Assembly (NCBI GenBank): GCA_905480475.1
Contig: CAJQQO010000074.1
Location: 1 to 40,540, forward strand
Origin: an uncultured Pseudomonadales bacterium
Lineage (GTDB): Bacteria; Pseudomonadota; Gammaproteobacteria; Pseudomonadales; UBA7434
Direction of reading: 5' to 3'
DNA length: 40,540 nt
Translations under genes and position numbers: made by a program
Part shown: positions 8,242-18,640 of the stretch, one piece after another
Numbering within the stretch: the first letter of the stretch is position 1
Layout: every line of letters begins with the position of its first letter
Notes under the pieces: generated by a model
The model's database searches: none
Seen by the model: the letters and a program-made list of their open reading frames with translations, nothing else
What the model was told of the DNA's origin: nothing

Positions 8242-10569
8242 TTAAGCGGCCGTTACACTTGCTGGAACAAATTTATGTAAGGGCGTACCAATAAATTTGT
8301 CACGATGTTTAACGAGTGTCAGCTCATTGGCATATACACCGGTATCCATTCGCTCGCCATTGTCATCATCAAAGCGCATACCTTGGCCATTAGGAATAGC
8401 AACCGTACCCATTTGCATTCGATCATCGTAGGCCAGATCGGCCTCGGCCTGCCCGCCTTCGGTTTTAAGCATGACGCGAACGCCCTCTTCCAAACCCAGT
8501 CGCTGCGCATCTTGCGGATTCATAGTTAAAGCCGTTACCCCTTTACCTTTTGCCCAACGTGGATCGCGTATTGCGCAATTGGCGGTATAAGCGCGACGCG
8601 AACCGGCGACCAAGGCAAACTCATATTCTTTGCTGGTTGTAATCAATGGCGTCAGTTTTTCTAGCTCGTCTAACTCCTCAAACAACTCACCAATCACTAA
8701 CTGCAAACGATTTTCCGGAAAAGGTATCCGCGAAAAACAATCATCATACGATGCAACCGCAACTGTTGCGCCCGATGGTGACGTCAACAAACGATTAAAC
8801 AAATCAGTACCCGCAGTAGGACCTTCAAAACCAGCCGCAGCAACATACTTTGAATGCTTCATCGCAAACACCTGACATAATCCCCAGATTGCGGCAGTGT
8901 TTGCTTTACCTTTGTCGGTATTAACACCTTCGACTGCGGTAACAGCATCATTCGATGGTTTCGCAAGTACAGGCCCAAGCGTTCGATACAAGACATAAGA
9001 AATTGCTTGCTTAATCTTTGGATTAGAAAATACTGCATCAAAAAAGCTAGCTTGGTATTGCTCCATCCCAGCGGCAGCAGCTTGATGCAGTGCATCTAAC
9101 TCGCCATCCTCAAAATAACCTAGCGCTTCAATTAGACGCGCATGGATTTCAGGCTCTGATAAAGTATTCTGCATTGGCTCAAATACTGGCGGACGCATAT
9201 GGAAATAATTATCCGGAAAGTTTCTAGGGAAATAAGTGGCTTCCCATTTTTCATATTGTGACGAGGCCGGTAATACATAATCACATTCGCTTGCGGTTTC
9301 GGTCATTGCAACATCAATTGCAACACTGCATTGTAATGATCGAATCGCTTTACGTAACTTTTTTGCCTCTGATAATGAATGCACCGGATTAGCACTTTCG
9401 ATAATCATTGCCCGTGGTCGCTCTTCACTATCGTTAAGAATTTCTTCGGCAAGAAAGTTACCCGGAAAAAGATCGCTATAAATAGGCGCACCAGTTACTG
9501 GCAAGCGCGGCCGCGTTAGCTCTTTGTAATTATTATCAAGCTCGCCGATTCTATCGTTAGGAAGAATATTAACCAACTGTACTGGCAAGGCTATTGTGCC
9601 CTCGCGGCCAAAGTGACCGGTAATCAAACTCAGTAATAAATTTAGGTAAGACACTAATGTAGAGTGCGGCGCCATTTGTATACCAATATCTTCTTCCAGC
9701 GCAAAGCTTTCTGACTCTGCGATTACTTTGGCGACTTGCTGAATTTGCGCTAAGTCAATACCAGCAAAGTTTGCGTAGTCGGCAACTGAAATGCTTTTAA
9801 ATTTCTCTATTATTAGCTCGTAACCGTTAGTATGTTCTTTTAACCAATCAATGGGTAAGGATTGATGCTGAACTATCTCGGCAATAATTGCAGCCATACA
9901 CCATGCATCACGACCGGGCTTAACCGCCAAATGAATATCTGCATAATCAGTAGTTTCTGTTCGTCGAGGATCGATAACAATTAATTGTCTATTGCTATCT
10001 TTTTTTATTGCTCGTAAAAAGTCTCTGGCTTTATTCATGCCATTACTCATAAAGGGGTTTTTGCCAACAAACATAACGGTTTTCGCATGATCGACTTCCG
10101 GGTGATGCCCCATACCAATCATGCGACTGAACACCCAGGATAATCCGGTTTTTTCTTGCGACAAGGCATTCGCTTTATACTTAATGCCCAATACATTCAT
10201 TAACGAGGCGCCGTATGCCGCACCTAAATGATTACCCTGCCCACCACCTCCGTAATAAAAAATGCGTTCGCCACCGTAAGTCGATTTGATCGATTGCATC
10301 TTCTCAGCAATTTCCGCAATGGCGATATCCCAGCTAATTTCTTCATAACTGCCGTCGGCACGGCGACGCATAGGCGAGTCGATACGAGCAGAATTATTTT
10401 GATAATAATTGAGTCGCGCCGCTTTGTTACAGATATAACCTTGCGACTTGGGATGGGCTTTATCACCACGGACCTTAATAATCTCGCTATCGTTTTCTCC
10501 ACCAACAAGCACCTCAATACCGCAGTTAACAAAACAGAGATTACAGGCAGTTTGCTTCCAATCAGTCAT
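8242..10569 (-). CDS. Molybdopterin-dependent oxidoreductase (formate dehydrogenase / DMSO reductase superfamily)
   Basis: 775 aa; N-terminal CNLCFVNCGIEVLV...GYICNKA [4Fe-4S] motif, GGGGQGNHLGAAYG, MFVGKNPFMSNG, C-terminal MopB-like domain. Confidence 0.92.
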   Translation of the reverse strand: MTDWKQTACNLCFVNCGIEVLVGGENDSEIIKVRGDKAHPKSQGYICNKAARLNYYQNNSARIDSPMRRRADGSYEEISWDIAIAEIAEKMQSIKSTYGGERIFYYGGGGQGNHLGAAYGASLMNVLGIKYKANALSQEKTGLSWVFSRMIGMGHHPEVDHAKTVMFVGKNPFMSNGMNKARDFLRAIKKDSNRQLIVIDPRRTETTDYADIHLAVKPGRDAWCMAAIIAEIVQHQSLPIDWLKEHTNGYELIIEKFKSISVADYANFAGIDLAQIQQVAKVIAESESFALEEDIGIQMAPHSTLVSYLNLLLSLITGHFGREGTIALPVQLVNILPNDRIGELDNNYKELTRPRLPVTGAPIYSDLFPGNFLAEEILNDSEERPRAMIIESANPVHSLSEAKKLRKAIRSLQCSVAIDVAMTETASECDYVLPASSQYEKWEATYFPRNFPDNYFHMRPPVFEPMQNTLSEPEIHARLIEALGYFEDGELDALHQAAAAGMEQYQASFFDAVFSNPKIKQAISYVLYRTLGPVLAKPSNDAVTAVEGVNTDKGKANTAAIWGLCQVFAMKHSKYVAAAGFEGPTAGTDLFNRLLTSPSGATVAVASYDDCFSRIPFPENRLQLVIGELFEELDELEKLTPLITTSKEYEFALVAGSRRAYTANCAIRDPRWAKGKGVTALTMNPQDAQRLGLEEGVRVMLKTEGGQAEADLAYDDRMQMGTVAIPNGQGMRFDDDNGERMDTGVYANELTLVKHRDKFIGTPLHKFVPASVTAA

Positions 10570-10688
10570 AGGACACCCTTAGCAATTGATAGTATTAGCG
10601 GAGCAGTTTATATTTTTGACTATAACAACAGCCAGAAAACTAACATCTAAGGTTTCTTTATGCAACTATAGAATGTTATGCTATCGCC

Positions 10689-11171
10689 ATGTCAAGAAAA
10701 CGTTTTAAAGGTATGAATTGCTCTATCGCCCAAGCACTAGAGGTTTTGGGCGATTGGTGGACTCTGCTAATTATTAGAGAGTGTTTTTTAGGCACTCGAC
10801 GATTTAGCGATTTTGAAAAGCATCTTGGCATTGCCAAAAATATTTTAAGCAGCCGCCTACTGCATTTAGTCGAAAATAATATTCTGGAAAAAATTGAGGT
10901 GCAACATCGCGGTAGTCGCTACGAATACCAATTAACCGCGCAAGGCAAAGATCTTTACACCACGATATCGGCTATTAGGCAATGGTCGGATAAATGGATT
11001 ATGGGTAAAGGTAACGAGCCTTTGCTGGTAAAAGATTCTCGTACCGGCAAACCTATCCCAGCAGTTAAAGTGTTAGATAGTGAAGGCAAAGTGATTAAGC
11101 AACAGCACTTAGAAATAATGCCGGGACCTGCAGCAGACCAAGAGATACTGGATCGCTTTAATACCCCATAG
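10689..11171 (+). CDS. HxlR family winged-helix transcriptional regulator
   Basis: CSIAQALEVLGDWWTLLIIRECFLGTRRFSDFEKHLGIAKNILSSRLLHLVENNIL. Confidence 0.93.
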   Translation: MSRKRFKGMNCSIAQALEVLGDWWTLLIIRECFLGTRRFSDFEKHLGIAKNILSSRLLHLVENNILEKIEVQHRGSRYEYQLTAQGKDLYTTISAIRQWSDKWIMGKGNEPLLVKDSRTGKPIPAVKVLDSEGKVIKQQHLEIMPGPAADQEILDRFNTP

Positions 11172-11182
11172 CGCTTAGATTG

Positions 11183-12427
11183 TTAAAATGAAATACAAGC
11201 GACCGTTTCAAAATGATAGCTGGCAGGAAATAAATCCAATAACAATATTTTATCTACCGTAAATCTGCAATCTAAACTCTGTAAATCTCTGGCCATAGTA
11301 GCCGCATTACAACTGACGTAAATCAAATGCTTGGGTTTATATTGTTTTACCCAATCCGCTAGCGCTGGAAAACCTTTACGTGGAGGATCAAGCAAAATCT
11401 TATCAAAAGCCTTAGCTTTATTTTGTTTTTTAAATTGCTTTAAAGCCGTGTCATCAAATAAATCTATTTTAAAATAATCGGCATGTTCTTTATCGGCAAT
11501 ATCTATCATTGTACGTTCGATGACGACGGTAGAATTAGTGCCTATATCATTCGATAAGTTGCCATTGCCAGAAAATAAATCCAACACACTGCAAGCGGCT
11601 CCCTCGTTATTTTTAGATTTATGAGCTTGTAATTCGCTATTGACTAACTGCTTAAGCACCTCGTTCATCGCTTCGTTAACTTGGCTAAAACCCCCTTCGG
11701 CGTAATCCGCGTCCCAAGTTTGTTTAATCGTATCACCATCCAAATATAATTCGCAGTGCCCCTTGCTCTTATCTTTATCCTTTCCCTTACCCCTGCTTTG
11801 CTCATCATTCTCGGAAGCTGTATCCGAATATAAGTTATCGAATGCCTGCTGTAGTTCCGGACGAATAATTTTGCAGTTGGGAATCTCGACTATTTGATCG
11901 CTTGCTGAATCGACTAAACCAATATATTTATGCCGGTAATGCAGCTGCATACGGTTTCGATAAGCTAAACGCTGCTCGGCTGCAATCACTTCAATAGCGT
12001 CGGCGTTAAAACCTTTAGCGGCAATCAATGGCTGCATTATTTTTGTTAACGCCGCTTTTTTATAGCCGAGCTCACTTTGATAATCGGTATGCAGATAATG
12101 ACAACCCGGACACTGATTAAAATGCTCGCACTCAGGCTCAATACGATTACTTGCGGGCTGGTCTAGCGACTCAAGCCTTGCAAACTGAACACCTTTACTG
12201 CGTTTATAAATCCGCGCAGTACCCGTCTCATCAGGCAAGGTTTTAGCAATAAAGCTTATCGCCCCATCTTGTTTACATACGCCCTGGCCTAAGCCATCCA
12301 TATGCTCAATTTTAAATGGGTGTTTTTGTAAGCCGTGTCTGCGCTGTTTAGCGCGATCACGTACCGATAGACCGCGACCGGAAGATTTTTTTGATATTCG
12401 ATGGCCGGGCCTTTTTGATTGACTCAA
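11183..12427 (-). CDS. TrmA/RlmC/RlmD-type RNA m5U methyltransferase
   Basis: CEHFNQCPGCHYLHTDYQ Fe-S region, ILLDPPRKG, LIYVSCNAATMARDLQSL, FPASYHFETVACI. Confidence 0.88.
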   Translation of the reverse strand: MSQSKRPGHRISKKSSGRGLSVRDRAKQRRHGLQKHPFKIEHMDGLGQGVCKQDGAISFIAKTLPDETGTARIYKRSKGVQFARLESLDQPASNRIEPECEHFNQCPGCHYLHTDYQSELGYKKAALTKIMQPLIAAKGFNADAIEVIAAEQRLAYRNRMQLHYRHKYIGLVDSASDQIVEIPNCKIIRPELQQAFDNLYSDTASENDEQSRGKGKDKDKSKGHCELYLDGDTIKQTWDADYAEGGFSQVNEAMNEVLKQLVNSELQAHKSKNNEGAACSVLDLFSGNGNLSNDIGTNSTVVIERTMIDIADKEHADYFKIDLFDDTALKQFKKQNKAKAFDKILLDPPRKGFPALADWVKQYKPKHLIYVSCNAATMARDLQSLDCRFTVDKILLLDLFPASYHFETVACISF

Positions 12428-12472
12428 TTGCAGTCCTTATTTATTGCGGAAATATTATTTCGGGCACCAAGA

Positions 12473-12853
12473 CTAAGCCACTCGATGCAATGCACAAATT
12501 TTATTGCCCGATGGATCACGCAAATAAGCAAGATAGAGTTTACCGAGCCCGCTTTCACGTATACCGGGCGCATCTTCGCAAGTCGTTCCGCCGTTGGCTA
12601 ATCCCGCTGCATGCCAAGCATCCGCCATCTCGGGGCTATCGGCTGCAAAGCCAATAGTGCTGCCATTGCCATGGCCAGCTGGCTCGCCATCAATCGGCTT
12701 GCTTATCGCAAAGATACCGCTGCTGGTAAAGTAAAAGCAGCGACCTTTTTCATCGACCACACCCGGCTCATTACCCATTGCGCCTAATACTGCATCGTAA
12801 AACACTTTTGCCGCTTGAACGTCATTTGCGCCAACCATAATATGACTAAACAT
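12473..12853 (-). CDS. VOC (glyoxalase/bleomycin resistance) family protein
   Basis: MFSHIMVGANDVQAAKVFYDAVLGAMG...YLRDPSGNKICALHR. Confidence 0.92.
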   Translation of the reverse strand: MFSHIMVGANDVQAAKVFYDAVLGAMGNEPGVVDEKGRCFYFTSSGIFAISKPIDGEPAGHGNGSTIGFAADSPEMADAWHAAGLANGGTTCEDAPGIRESGLGKLYLAYLRDPSGNKICALHRVA

Positions 12854-13026
12854 TTTCTTCTCCCAAATCTAAAATTTAATATGCTGAATAGCACTGGCGA
12901 TAGTATACGGCTATTCGATGCTGATATGACAACATAAGCAGTATTCTTTGAACGTTATAAAGATCGCTAAGAAGGCTAAGGCGCAGTGTTAGCTTAAGGT
13001 ACAGGGCATAGCGTTAGATCGACGCG

Positions 13027-14007
13027 CTATCTGGCGTCATCAAAAAAGGCCCAAATCGCTTCGGCTGCATTAATATCCTGATTACTGCCGCCTAATACTT
13101 TAGGTGATTTCATATCGGGATGCGGCGCACCATGACCGCCACCTACCACACGAAATAAGGCGACTGAGTCGCGAGGGTTTTCACTGTCATTATCCTGCCA
13201 ACGAGTAACTTCTATCGTACTGTTATCATCCACAACCGTATCTTCTAACAGAATAATGCTTGGATTATCAGTATGTCCTGCCAGCTCGGCAAAATATTTA
13301 ACCGTTGCGATAGAAGAGATCACTTCACCGCGGCCACCTAGCAAGCCATATAACGCCACTCTACCACCATGAAACGGATTCATTGGATCGTCAGTGCCAT
13401 TCATTACCAAGACACTTGCAGACTTAGCTGTCGGAACACAATCCAAATTATCTTGTGTTGGTAAACTCGCCGCGACCGACGCCACAGCCGCAACAAGATC
13501 TGGCGCCTCTAAAGCTAAGCGTAAAGCCATTTGCCCACCGTTTGAAACACCCGTTGCAAACACTTCCCGAGGATTGGCCTGATGCGTTTGAATAAACTGT
13601 GCGACTAAGCCCTGCATAAAGCCGACATCATCAATCGCTAATTTATTTGCCTCGTACGATCCATCCTTACGGCAATCGTTGAAGTGCTTTTTATAACCCT
13701 CCGGGTAAATAACAATAAAACCATTTTCTTCCGCTATTTGCTCAAAGCCATAGCCATACATGGAGCGACTCATTTCGGCATCACCCAGCGAGCCATGAAA
13801 AACAAATACCAATGCAGGATTAGTGGATATTTTTTCCGGAATATAATAGGCGTAACTACGCGTGTAACCACCCCAATCCATTGACGCAGTATGCAAACTA
13901 CCCGGCAGCGAGAGTTTTGGAGGCGATTTAAAATGAAGCCCATAGAAAGCTACTGCAAATAGCAAGCAAAGAAGGATCAAGATAAAAGATTTTATTATTA
14001 TGCGCAT
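13027..14007 (-). CDS. PHB depolymerase / feruloyl-esterase-like alpha/beta hydrolase (LpqC type)
   Basis: N-terminal hydrophobic anchor; LVFVFHGSLGDAEMSRSMYGYGFEQIAEENGFIVIYPEGY; nucleophile elbow ATGVSNGGQMALRLA. Confidence 0.85.
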   Translation of the reverse strand: MRIIIKSFILILLCLLFAVAFYGLHFKSPPKLSLPGSLHTASMDWGGYTRSYAYYIPEKISTNPALVFVFHGSLGDAEMSRSMYGYGFEQIAEENGFIVIYPEGYKKHFNDCRKDGSYEANKLAIDDVGFMQGLVAQFIQTHQANPREVFATGVSNGGQMALRLALEAPDLVAAVASVAASLPTQDNLDCVPTAKSASVLVMNGTDDPMNPFHGGRVALYGLLGGRGEVISSIATVKYFAELAGHTDNPSIILLEDTVVDDNSTIEVTRWQDNDSENPRDSVALFRVVGGGHGAPHPDMKSPKVLGGSNQDINAAEAIWAFFDDAR

Positions 14008-14109
14008 GGTGATAATTGTTTCTTACTGGATTACATTATTAGAATATTGATAGACTAAATTATTTTGATCCAAAAAATAAAGTAACAATATTGATTTAAA
14101 CTATTGCGT

Positions 14110-15264
14110 TTACGTACAACTAAACTCCACTTCGGCAAATGACCGCGACCAACCCGAGGCCTTATAGCGACGCTTGCCAATTTGATAATCCGGAAAGCGA
14201 TTTAATAATTGCTTAAAGTAGACACTGGCTTCCATCTTGGCCAAATGCCGACCGACGCAAGTATGCACACCCATACCAAAACTAATATGATCGACAAGCT
14301 CTCTCTCAATATCAAAGTTATCGGCGTTAGCGAAGTGACGCTCATCAAGATTTGCCGAACCGATCATCAAAAGAATTTCATCGCCTGCTGATAATTTTGT
14401 CTGATGCAGCTCCACATCCTCTCGCGCTCTACGCGGAATCATTTGCGTGGGCGATTCCATACGTAGCATTTCGTCCACCGCGTTTGGCATTAACTGCGGA
14501 TCGGCAATTAGCTTTTGCCGCTGCTGAGGATTATCGGCCAGTAATACTGTTCCATTTGCTAGTAAGTTAATCGTAGTATCAAAAGCAGCAAAGGCAAAGC
14601 TTCGGGCAATCATAGCTGAACCGCCAACATCGATATCGCCTTGCGCCTCCAGTGCAAGCAATTCGGTCATAATATCTTCGCCGGGATGCTGACGCTTGTA
14701 ATCTATTAGCTCATCGATTAATGAGATTAATGAATCACCTAAAGTACGGTCCGGAAAGATCGGATCAAGCGGATCATAACCCGCTAAGGGATCAACCAAT
14801 TTAAGAATGCGATCAGCAAGATGATCGGGAAAACCCAGCAATAACGGTACCACCTGTCTTGGCACCTCAAAGGCAACGTCCTGCGCTAATTCGCAACTGC
14901 CTTTTGCTTCTACATCATCGAGGATTCGGCTAACAATATTTTCAACCGTTGGCTCTATATGAGCGATGGCAGACATAATTAATTTGGGGAAAACTTGTGA
15001 GCGAAGCCCTTTATGCAAATCATCATCGGAGCTTTGAAACTGTGGAATCAAATCATTACGGGTTTGGGCATTTTGAAAACGGTTTTTATCTCTAAAAATA
15101 TCGCGCACATCATCATAGCGGGATACTATCCAACATTTAGCCAGATCGTTGCTATCGGATGCATATTCAAAGACAGGAAAGTCATCGCGTAGCGTTTTAT
15201 AAATCTGCTGCAAATCATCCTGATACTGTGGCGACCAGATATCGAAATCTAATTTGGCACTCAT
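14110..15264 (-). CDS. Cytochrome P450
   Basis: Heme-binding HISFGMGVHTCVGRHLAKMEASVYF; I-helix-like region AFAAFDTTINLLANG. Confidence 0.95.
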   Translation of the reverse strand: MSAKLDFDIWSPQYQDDLQQIYKTLRDDFPVFEYASDSNDLAKCWIVSRYDDVRDIFRDKNRFQNAQTRNDLIPQFQSSDDDLHKGLRSQVFPKLIMSAIAHIEPTVENIVSRILDDVEAKGSCELAQDVAFEVPRQVVPLLLGFPDHLADRILKLVDPLAGYDPLDPIFPDRTLGDSLISLIDELIDYKRQHPGEDIMTELLALEAQGDIDVGGSAMIARSFAFAAFDTTINLLANGTVLLADNPQQRQKLIADPQLMPNAVDEMLRMESPTQMIPRRAREDVELHQTKLSAGDEILLMIGSANLDERHFANADNFDIERELVDHISFGMGVHTCVGRHLAKMEASVYFKQLLNRFPDYQIGKRRYKASGWSRSFAEVEFSCT

Positions 15265-15512
15265 TGCAGAAACTCCTAACGATTAACCTATGCTTGAATA
15301 GTCCATTAAATCCTAAGAACTGATTGCAAAGGGTTAAATGTTAGTATTGTTGGGCGAGCAAAAAGCCTACAAACGCACCCTATTCCAATATTGTCTAAGC
15401 TCCATCTTCTTACATCAACGCCAACTTTTGGTGTTTCGGAATTGTAACGGCAGCGCAAATACACAACGCGTAAAATTAACTCATTATTTATACTAAGAAT
15501 ACGTGAGACCTT

Positions 15513-16322
15513 ATGACAAACGCAGTGCTGGTTAACTACGATAATGGTATTGCCGATGTACGCATTAATCGACCCGAAAAACGTAATGCTATAGATAGCG
15601 ATGTTATTCAAGGTTTGCTCTCAACCGCAGACGAAATAAAATCAAACCCTAAAATTCGTGTGGTTGTATTATCGGGTGAGGGCAAAGGTTTTTGCGCCGG
15701 GCTTGATATGGCTAATATTGGCGCAATGGCCAGCGGTGATTTAACCACCGATAGCGTAGGCAATGCTTATGATGACTTAAGCCCTGCCGGTGCAAATCTG
15801 GTTCAACGTCTGGGCTGGGTTTGGCAAGAACTACCTATTCCGGTGATTGCCGCCGTATATGGCGGCGCAATGGGTGGCGGTCTTAATGTTGCACTTGGTG
15901 CTGATATTCGTATTGTAGACCCCAATGCAAAATTGGGCTTTGTTGAAATTGGTTTTGGTTTATTACCCGACATGTCCGGGACCCAAGCGCTGCGCCACTT
16001 AACACATTTGGATCGAGTAAAAGAATTAATTTTTACCGGTCGAAAATTTTCCGGCACAGAAGCATATCAATATGGTATTGCCACGCAATTAAGCGATACG
16101 CCGCTGGAAGATGCTCTCGTCATGGCGCGTACCATTGCTAACCGCAGCCCCGATGCAATAAGAGCCGCTAAAAAATTATTAAATTCGATTCCGCATAGTT
16201 CAGTTCGCGAGGGCCTAATTGCCGAGTCAAATTGCTCGCGCGAATTAATGGGTAAAGAAAACCAATTAGAAGCGGTAATGGCAATGTTTGAAAAACGCGA
16301 GCCTAATTTTATAGACGAGTAA
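15513..16322 (+). CDS. Enoyl-CoA hydratase/isomerase (crotonase) family
   Basis: INRPEKRNAIDSDVIQGL, SGEGKGFCAGLDMANIG, YGGAMGGGLNVALGADIRI. Confidence 0.95.
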   Translation: MTNAVLVNYDNGIADVRINRPEKRNAIDSDVIQGLLSTADEIKSNPKIRVVVLSGEGKGFCAGLDMANIGAMASGDLTTDSVGNAYDDLSPAGANLVQRLGWVWQELPIPVIAAVYGGAMGGGLNVALGADIRIVDPNAKLGFVEIGFGLLPDMSGTQALRHLTHLDRVKELIFTGRKFSGTEAYQYGIATQLSDTPLEDALVMARTIANRSPDAIRAAKKLLNSIPHSSVREGLIAESNCSRELMGKENQLEAVMAMFEKREPNFIDE

Positions 16323-16462
16323 GCTGTTTGCTTATTGAAAGAATTCAGCGAATTTAGATCAAATAGAGTTAATACACATGAGACAATAAAATCATCTTAG
16401 TCTGGCGAGTTTAAATCAAACACCTGCTGGTAATGATTAAACGCACCAACGGAAACTAAACC

Positions 16463-16897
16463 TTAAAAGCGATCGAATAGATTAACAAACCAATCTTTAT
16501 GCTGTGGAGTAGTGCTCTTATCTTTTAAATAAATCTCCAGCTCATTTGCCAATGTAATCTCGAGCAATTGAGAAAGCGCATCAGGCGGCAGTATACTTTC
16601 TGCTTGCGTAAACCTATCTCGATATTGCAATCGGTCAGCGCCAATCTGCGGATAGACATAATCACGATCACAGGCTGCATACAGATAGACAAGACTCTCT
16701 GACTCTATGCCAATAATTTTTTGAATATGCCGCCTGTCAGATTCTACAAATTCTTTATGCGCTAAACCCAATTTTTTCATAGGCTGGGTGCCATAGGATG
16801 CATGATAAAGACCGGCATCGCAGACAAACTCACCAACACCTAGCGCTTTTAAAGCCGCAAATTTTTCCTCTACAGTGACCATATTTGAATTCTCCAT
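16463..16897 (-). CDS. DUF6817-like protein
   Basis: FAALKALGVGEFVCDAGLYHASYGTQPM resembles the HSG/GLFHSVYGT pattern of this family (recalled, not searched). Confidence 0.6.
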   Translation of the reverse strand: MENSNMVTVEEKFAALKALGVGEFVCDAGLYHASYGTQPMKKLGLAHKEFVESDRRHIQKIIGIESESLVYLYAACDRDYVYPQIGADRLQYRDRFTQAESILPPDALSQLLEITLANELEIYLKDKSTTPQHKDWFVNLFDRF

Positions 16898-17075
16898 AGG
16901 TTTTTTTAGGTGCGTATTGATCCGGCTCTCGAATATGATGACAATCTCAACATCGAATTGCCCTCCGACGCCCTTTTTCGTTTAAACTACTTTACAATTT
17001 ATTTATCACCACCAGCGTATGATACACATACAGTAATAGAAACTTAATTACGCAATAAAAATACGAGGCAGCCTC

Positions 17076-18593
17076 TTGGACAAACCCGCCCCTTTAGTTC
17101 AGCGCTTTTTAAGTAATATCGAATCTGCCGGTAACCGCTTACCCGATCCGACCATGATATTTTTGTTGTTATGCGCAGTGATTCTTATCATATCGGGGCT
17201 TGCCGCATGGCTTGGTGTTAACGCAATCCATCCAGTTAACGGCTCAAGCATCGAAGCCGTTAACTTACTCAACGCCGAGGGCTTGCAAAAAATACTGACC
17301 AAGGCAGTGACTAACTTTACCGGCTTTGCGCCGGTGGGCACAGTACTGGTTGCCATTATGGGTATTGCCGTCGCGGAACATAGCGGCTTGTTAAGTTGCG
17401 TATTAACACAAACGGTACTGCGCGCACCCGCACGATTAATGACCTTTACCGTTGTGCTTGCGGGCGTCTTATCTAGCCTTGCAGCCGACACCGGCTATGT
17501 AGTGCTGATACCTTTAGCAGCAATGATTTTTCTCGCCGCTGGACGACACCCTTTAGCCGGTATTGCTGCAGCATTCGCTGGCGTGTCGGGCGGCTTTAGT
17601 GCCAACTTATTAATTGGCCCACTCGATGCAATTTTATCGGGGATCTCCACCGAAGCTGCCGCTTTAATTGATCCAAGTTATCAAGTTAGCGCAGCCGGTA
17701 ATTATTATTTCATTGTTGTATCGACATTAGTTGTAGCCTTTGCAGGCACTTGGGTAACCGAGCGCTTAATTATTCCACGCTTGGGCGACTACACAGAATC
17801 ATCAGCAGGCACTGGCATTCCCACGCTCAGCGAAAGCCAACGTTCCGGGCTTAAACAGGTTGGTGTATTTACATTGGCATTTTTGGCTTTGCTTTTACTT
17901 GCGACCGTACCTGAGAGCGGCGTACTTCGCGACACCCAAACCGGCAGCTTGTTACGCTCACCTTTTATTGGCGGTATTGTCGTTATTATTAGCGTATATG
18001 CCGCCATTGCCGGTTGGATATTTGGCCGCGCAACAAAAACCTTTAAGCAATCACGTGATTTTGTTTTAGCCATGGATAAAGGCATGGCAACCATGGCGAG
18101 CTATTTGGTATTAATGTTTTTCGCCGCGCAGTTTGTCAATTACTTTGCTTGGAGCCAGCTAGGCGCGATTGCAGCGATTAAAGGCGCAGAGTTACTACAA
18201 TTTATGTCGCCCGACACTCCCGTGTTGCTAGTGTGTTTTGTATTAATGGCGGCATCGATTAATTTACTAGTTGGTAGCGCATCTGCAAAATGGGCATTGC
18301 TGGCACCGATCTTTGTGCCGATGTTTTTATTAGCGGGTATTTCACCGGAGGCAACGCAAGTGGCTTATCGCGTGGGCGATTCGGTGACTAATATTATTAC
18401 GCCGCTAATGCCTTACTTTGGCGTGGTCGTAGCGTTTACTCGTCAATACGATAAAGACGCTGGCATAGGAACATTGATAGCAATGATGCTGCCGTATAGC
18501 GTGGCGTTTTTATTATTGTGGTCATTATTATTGATTGGCTGGATTATTGGCGACTTTCCGCTTGGGCCGGGGGCTAGTGTTTTTATCAACTAG
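17076..18593 (+). CDS. AbgT family (p-aminobenzoyl-glutamate type) transporter
   Basis: 505 aa polytopic; NRLPDPTMIFLLLCAVI, GIAVAEHSGLLSCVL, SANLLIGPLDAILSGIS, PYFGVVVAFTRQYDKDAGIGTLIAMMLPYS. TTG start in the ORF track. Confidence 0.93.
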   Translation: MDKPAPLVQRFLSNIESAGNRLPDPTMIFLLLCAVILIISGLAAWLGVNAIHPVNGSSIEAVNLLNAEGLQKILTKAVTNFTGFAPVGTVLVAIMGIAVAEHSGLLSCVLTQTVLRAPARLMTFTVVLAGVLSSLAADTGYVVLIPLAAMIFLAAGRHPLAGIAAAFAGVSGGFSANLLIGPLDAILSGISTEAAALIDPSYQVSAAGNYYFIVVSTLVVAFAGTWVTERLIIPRLGDYTESSAGTGIPTLSESQRSGLKQVGVFTLAFLALLLLATVPESGVLRDTQTGSLLRSPFIGGIVVIISVYAAIAGWIFGRATKTFKQSRDFVLAMDKGMATMASYLVLMFFAAQFVNYFAWSQLGAIAAIKGAELLQFMSPDTPVLLVCFVLMAASINLLVGSASAKWALLAPIFVPMFLLAGISPEATQVAYRVGDSVTNIITPLMPYFGVVVAFTRQYDKDAGIGTLIAMMLPYSVAFLLLWSLLLIGWIIGDFPLGPGASVFIN

Positions 18594-18640
18594 TGTCTTT
18601 ATACTTTAGACTCAACTTGACTATAAGTGCTTGAGTTAAC

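Noticed and set aside
8305-8529. Small ORFs within the molybdopterin oxidoreductase (8305..8529, 8319..8510, 8630..8875, 8859..9095, 10224..10532)
   Set aside because: All are alternate-frame shadows of the 775-aa coding region.
10228-10650. 140-aa + strand ORF overlapping the 5' end of the oxidoreductase
   Set aside because: Antisense to conserved Fe-S coding sequence; no family resemblance.
12391-12657. 88-aa and 60-aa + strand ORFs over the methyltransferase/VOC junction
   Set aside because: Antisense to two well-supported CDS, no motif.
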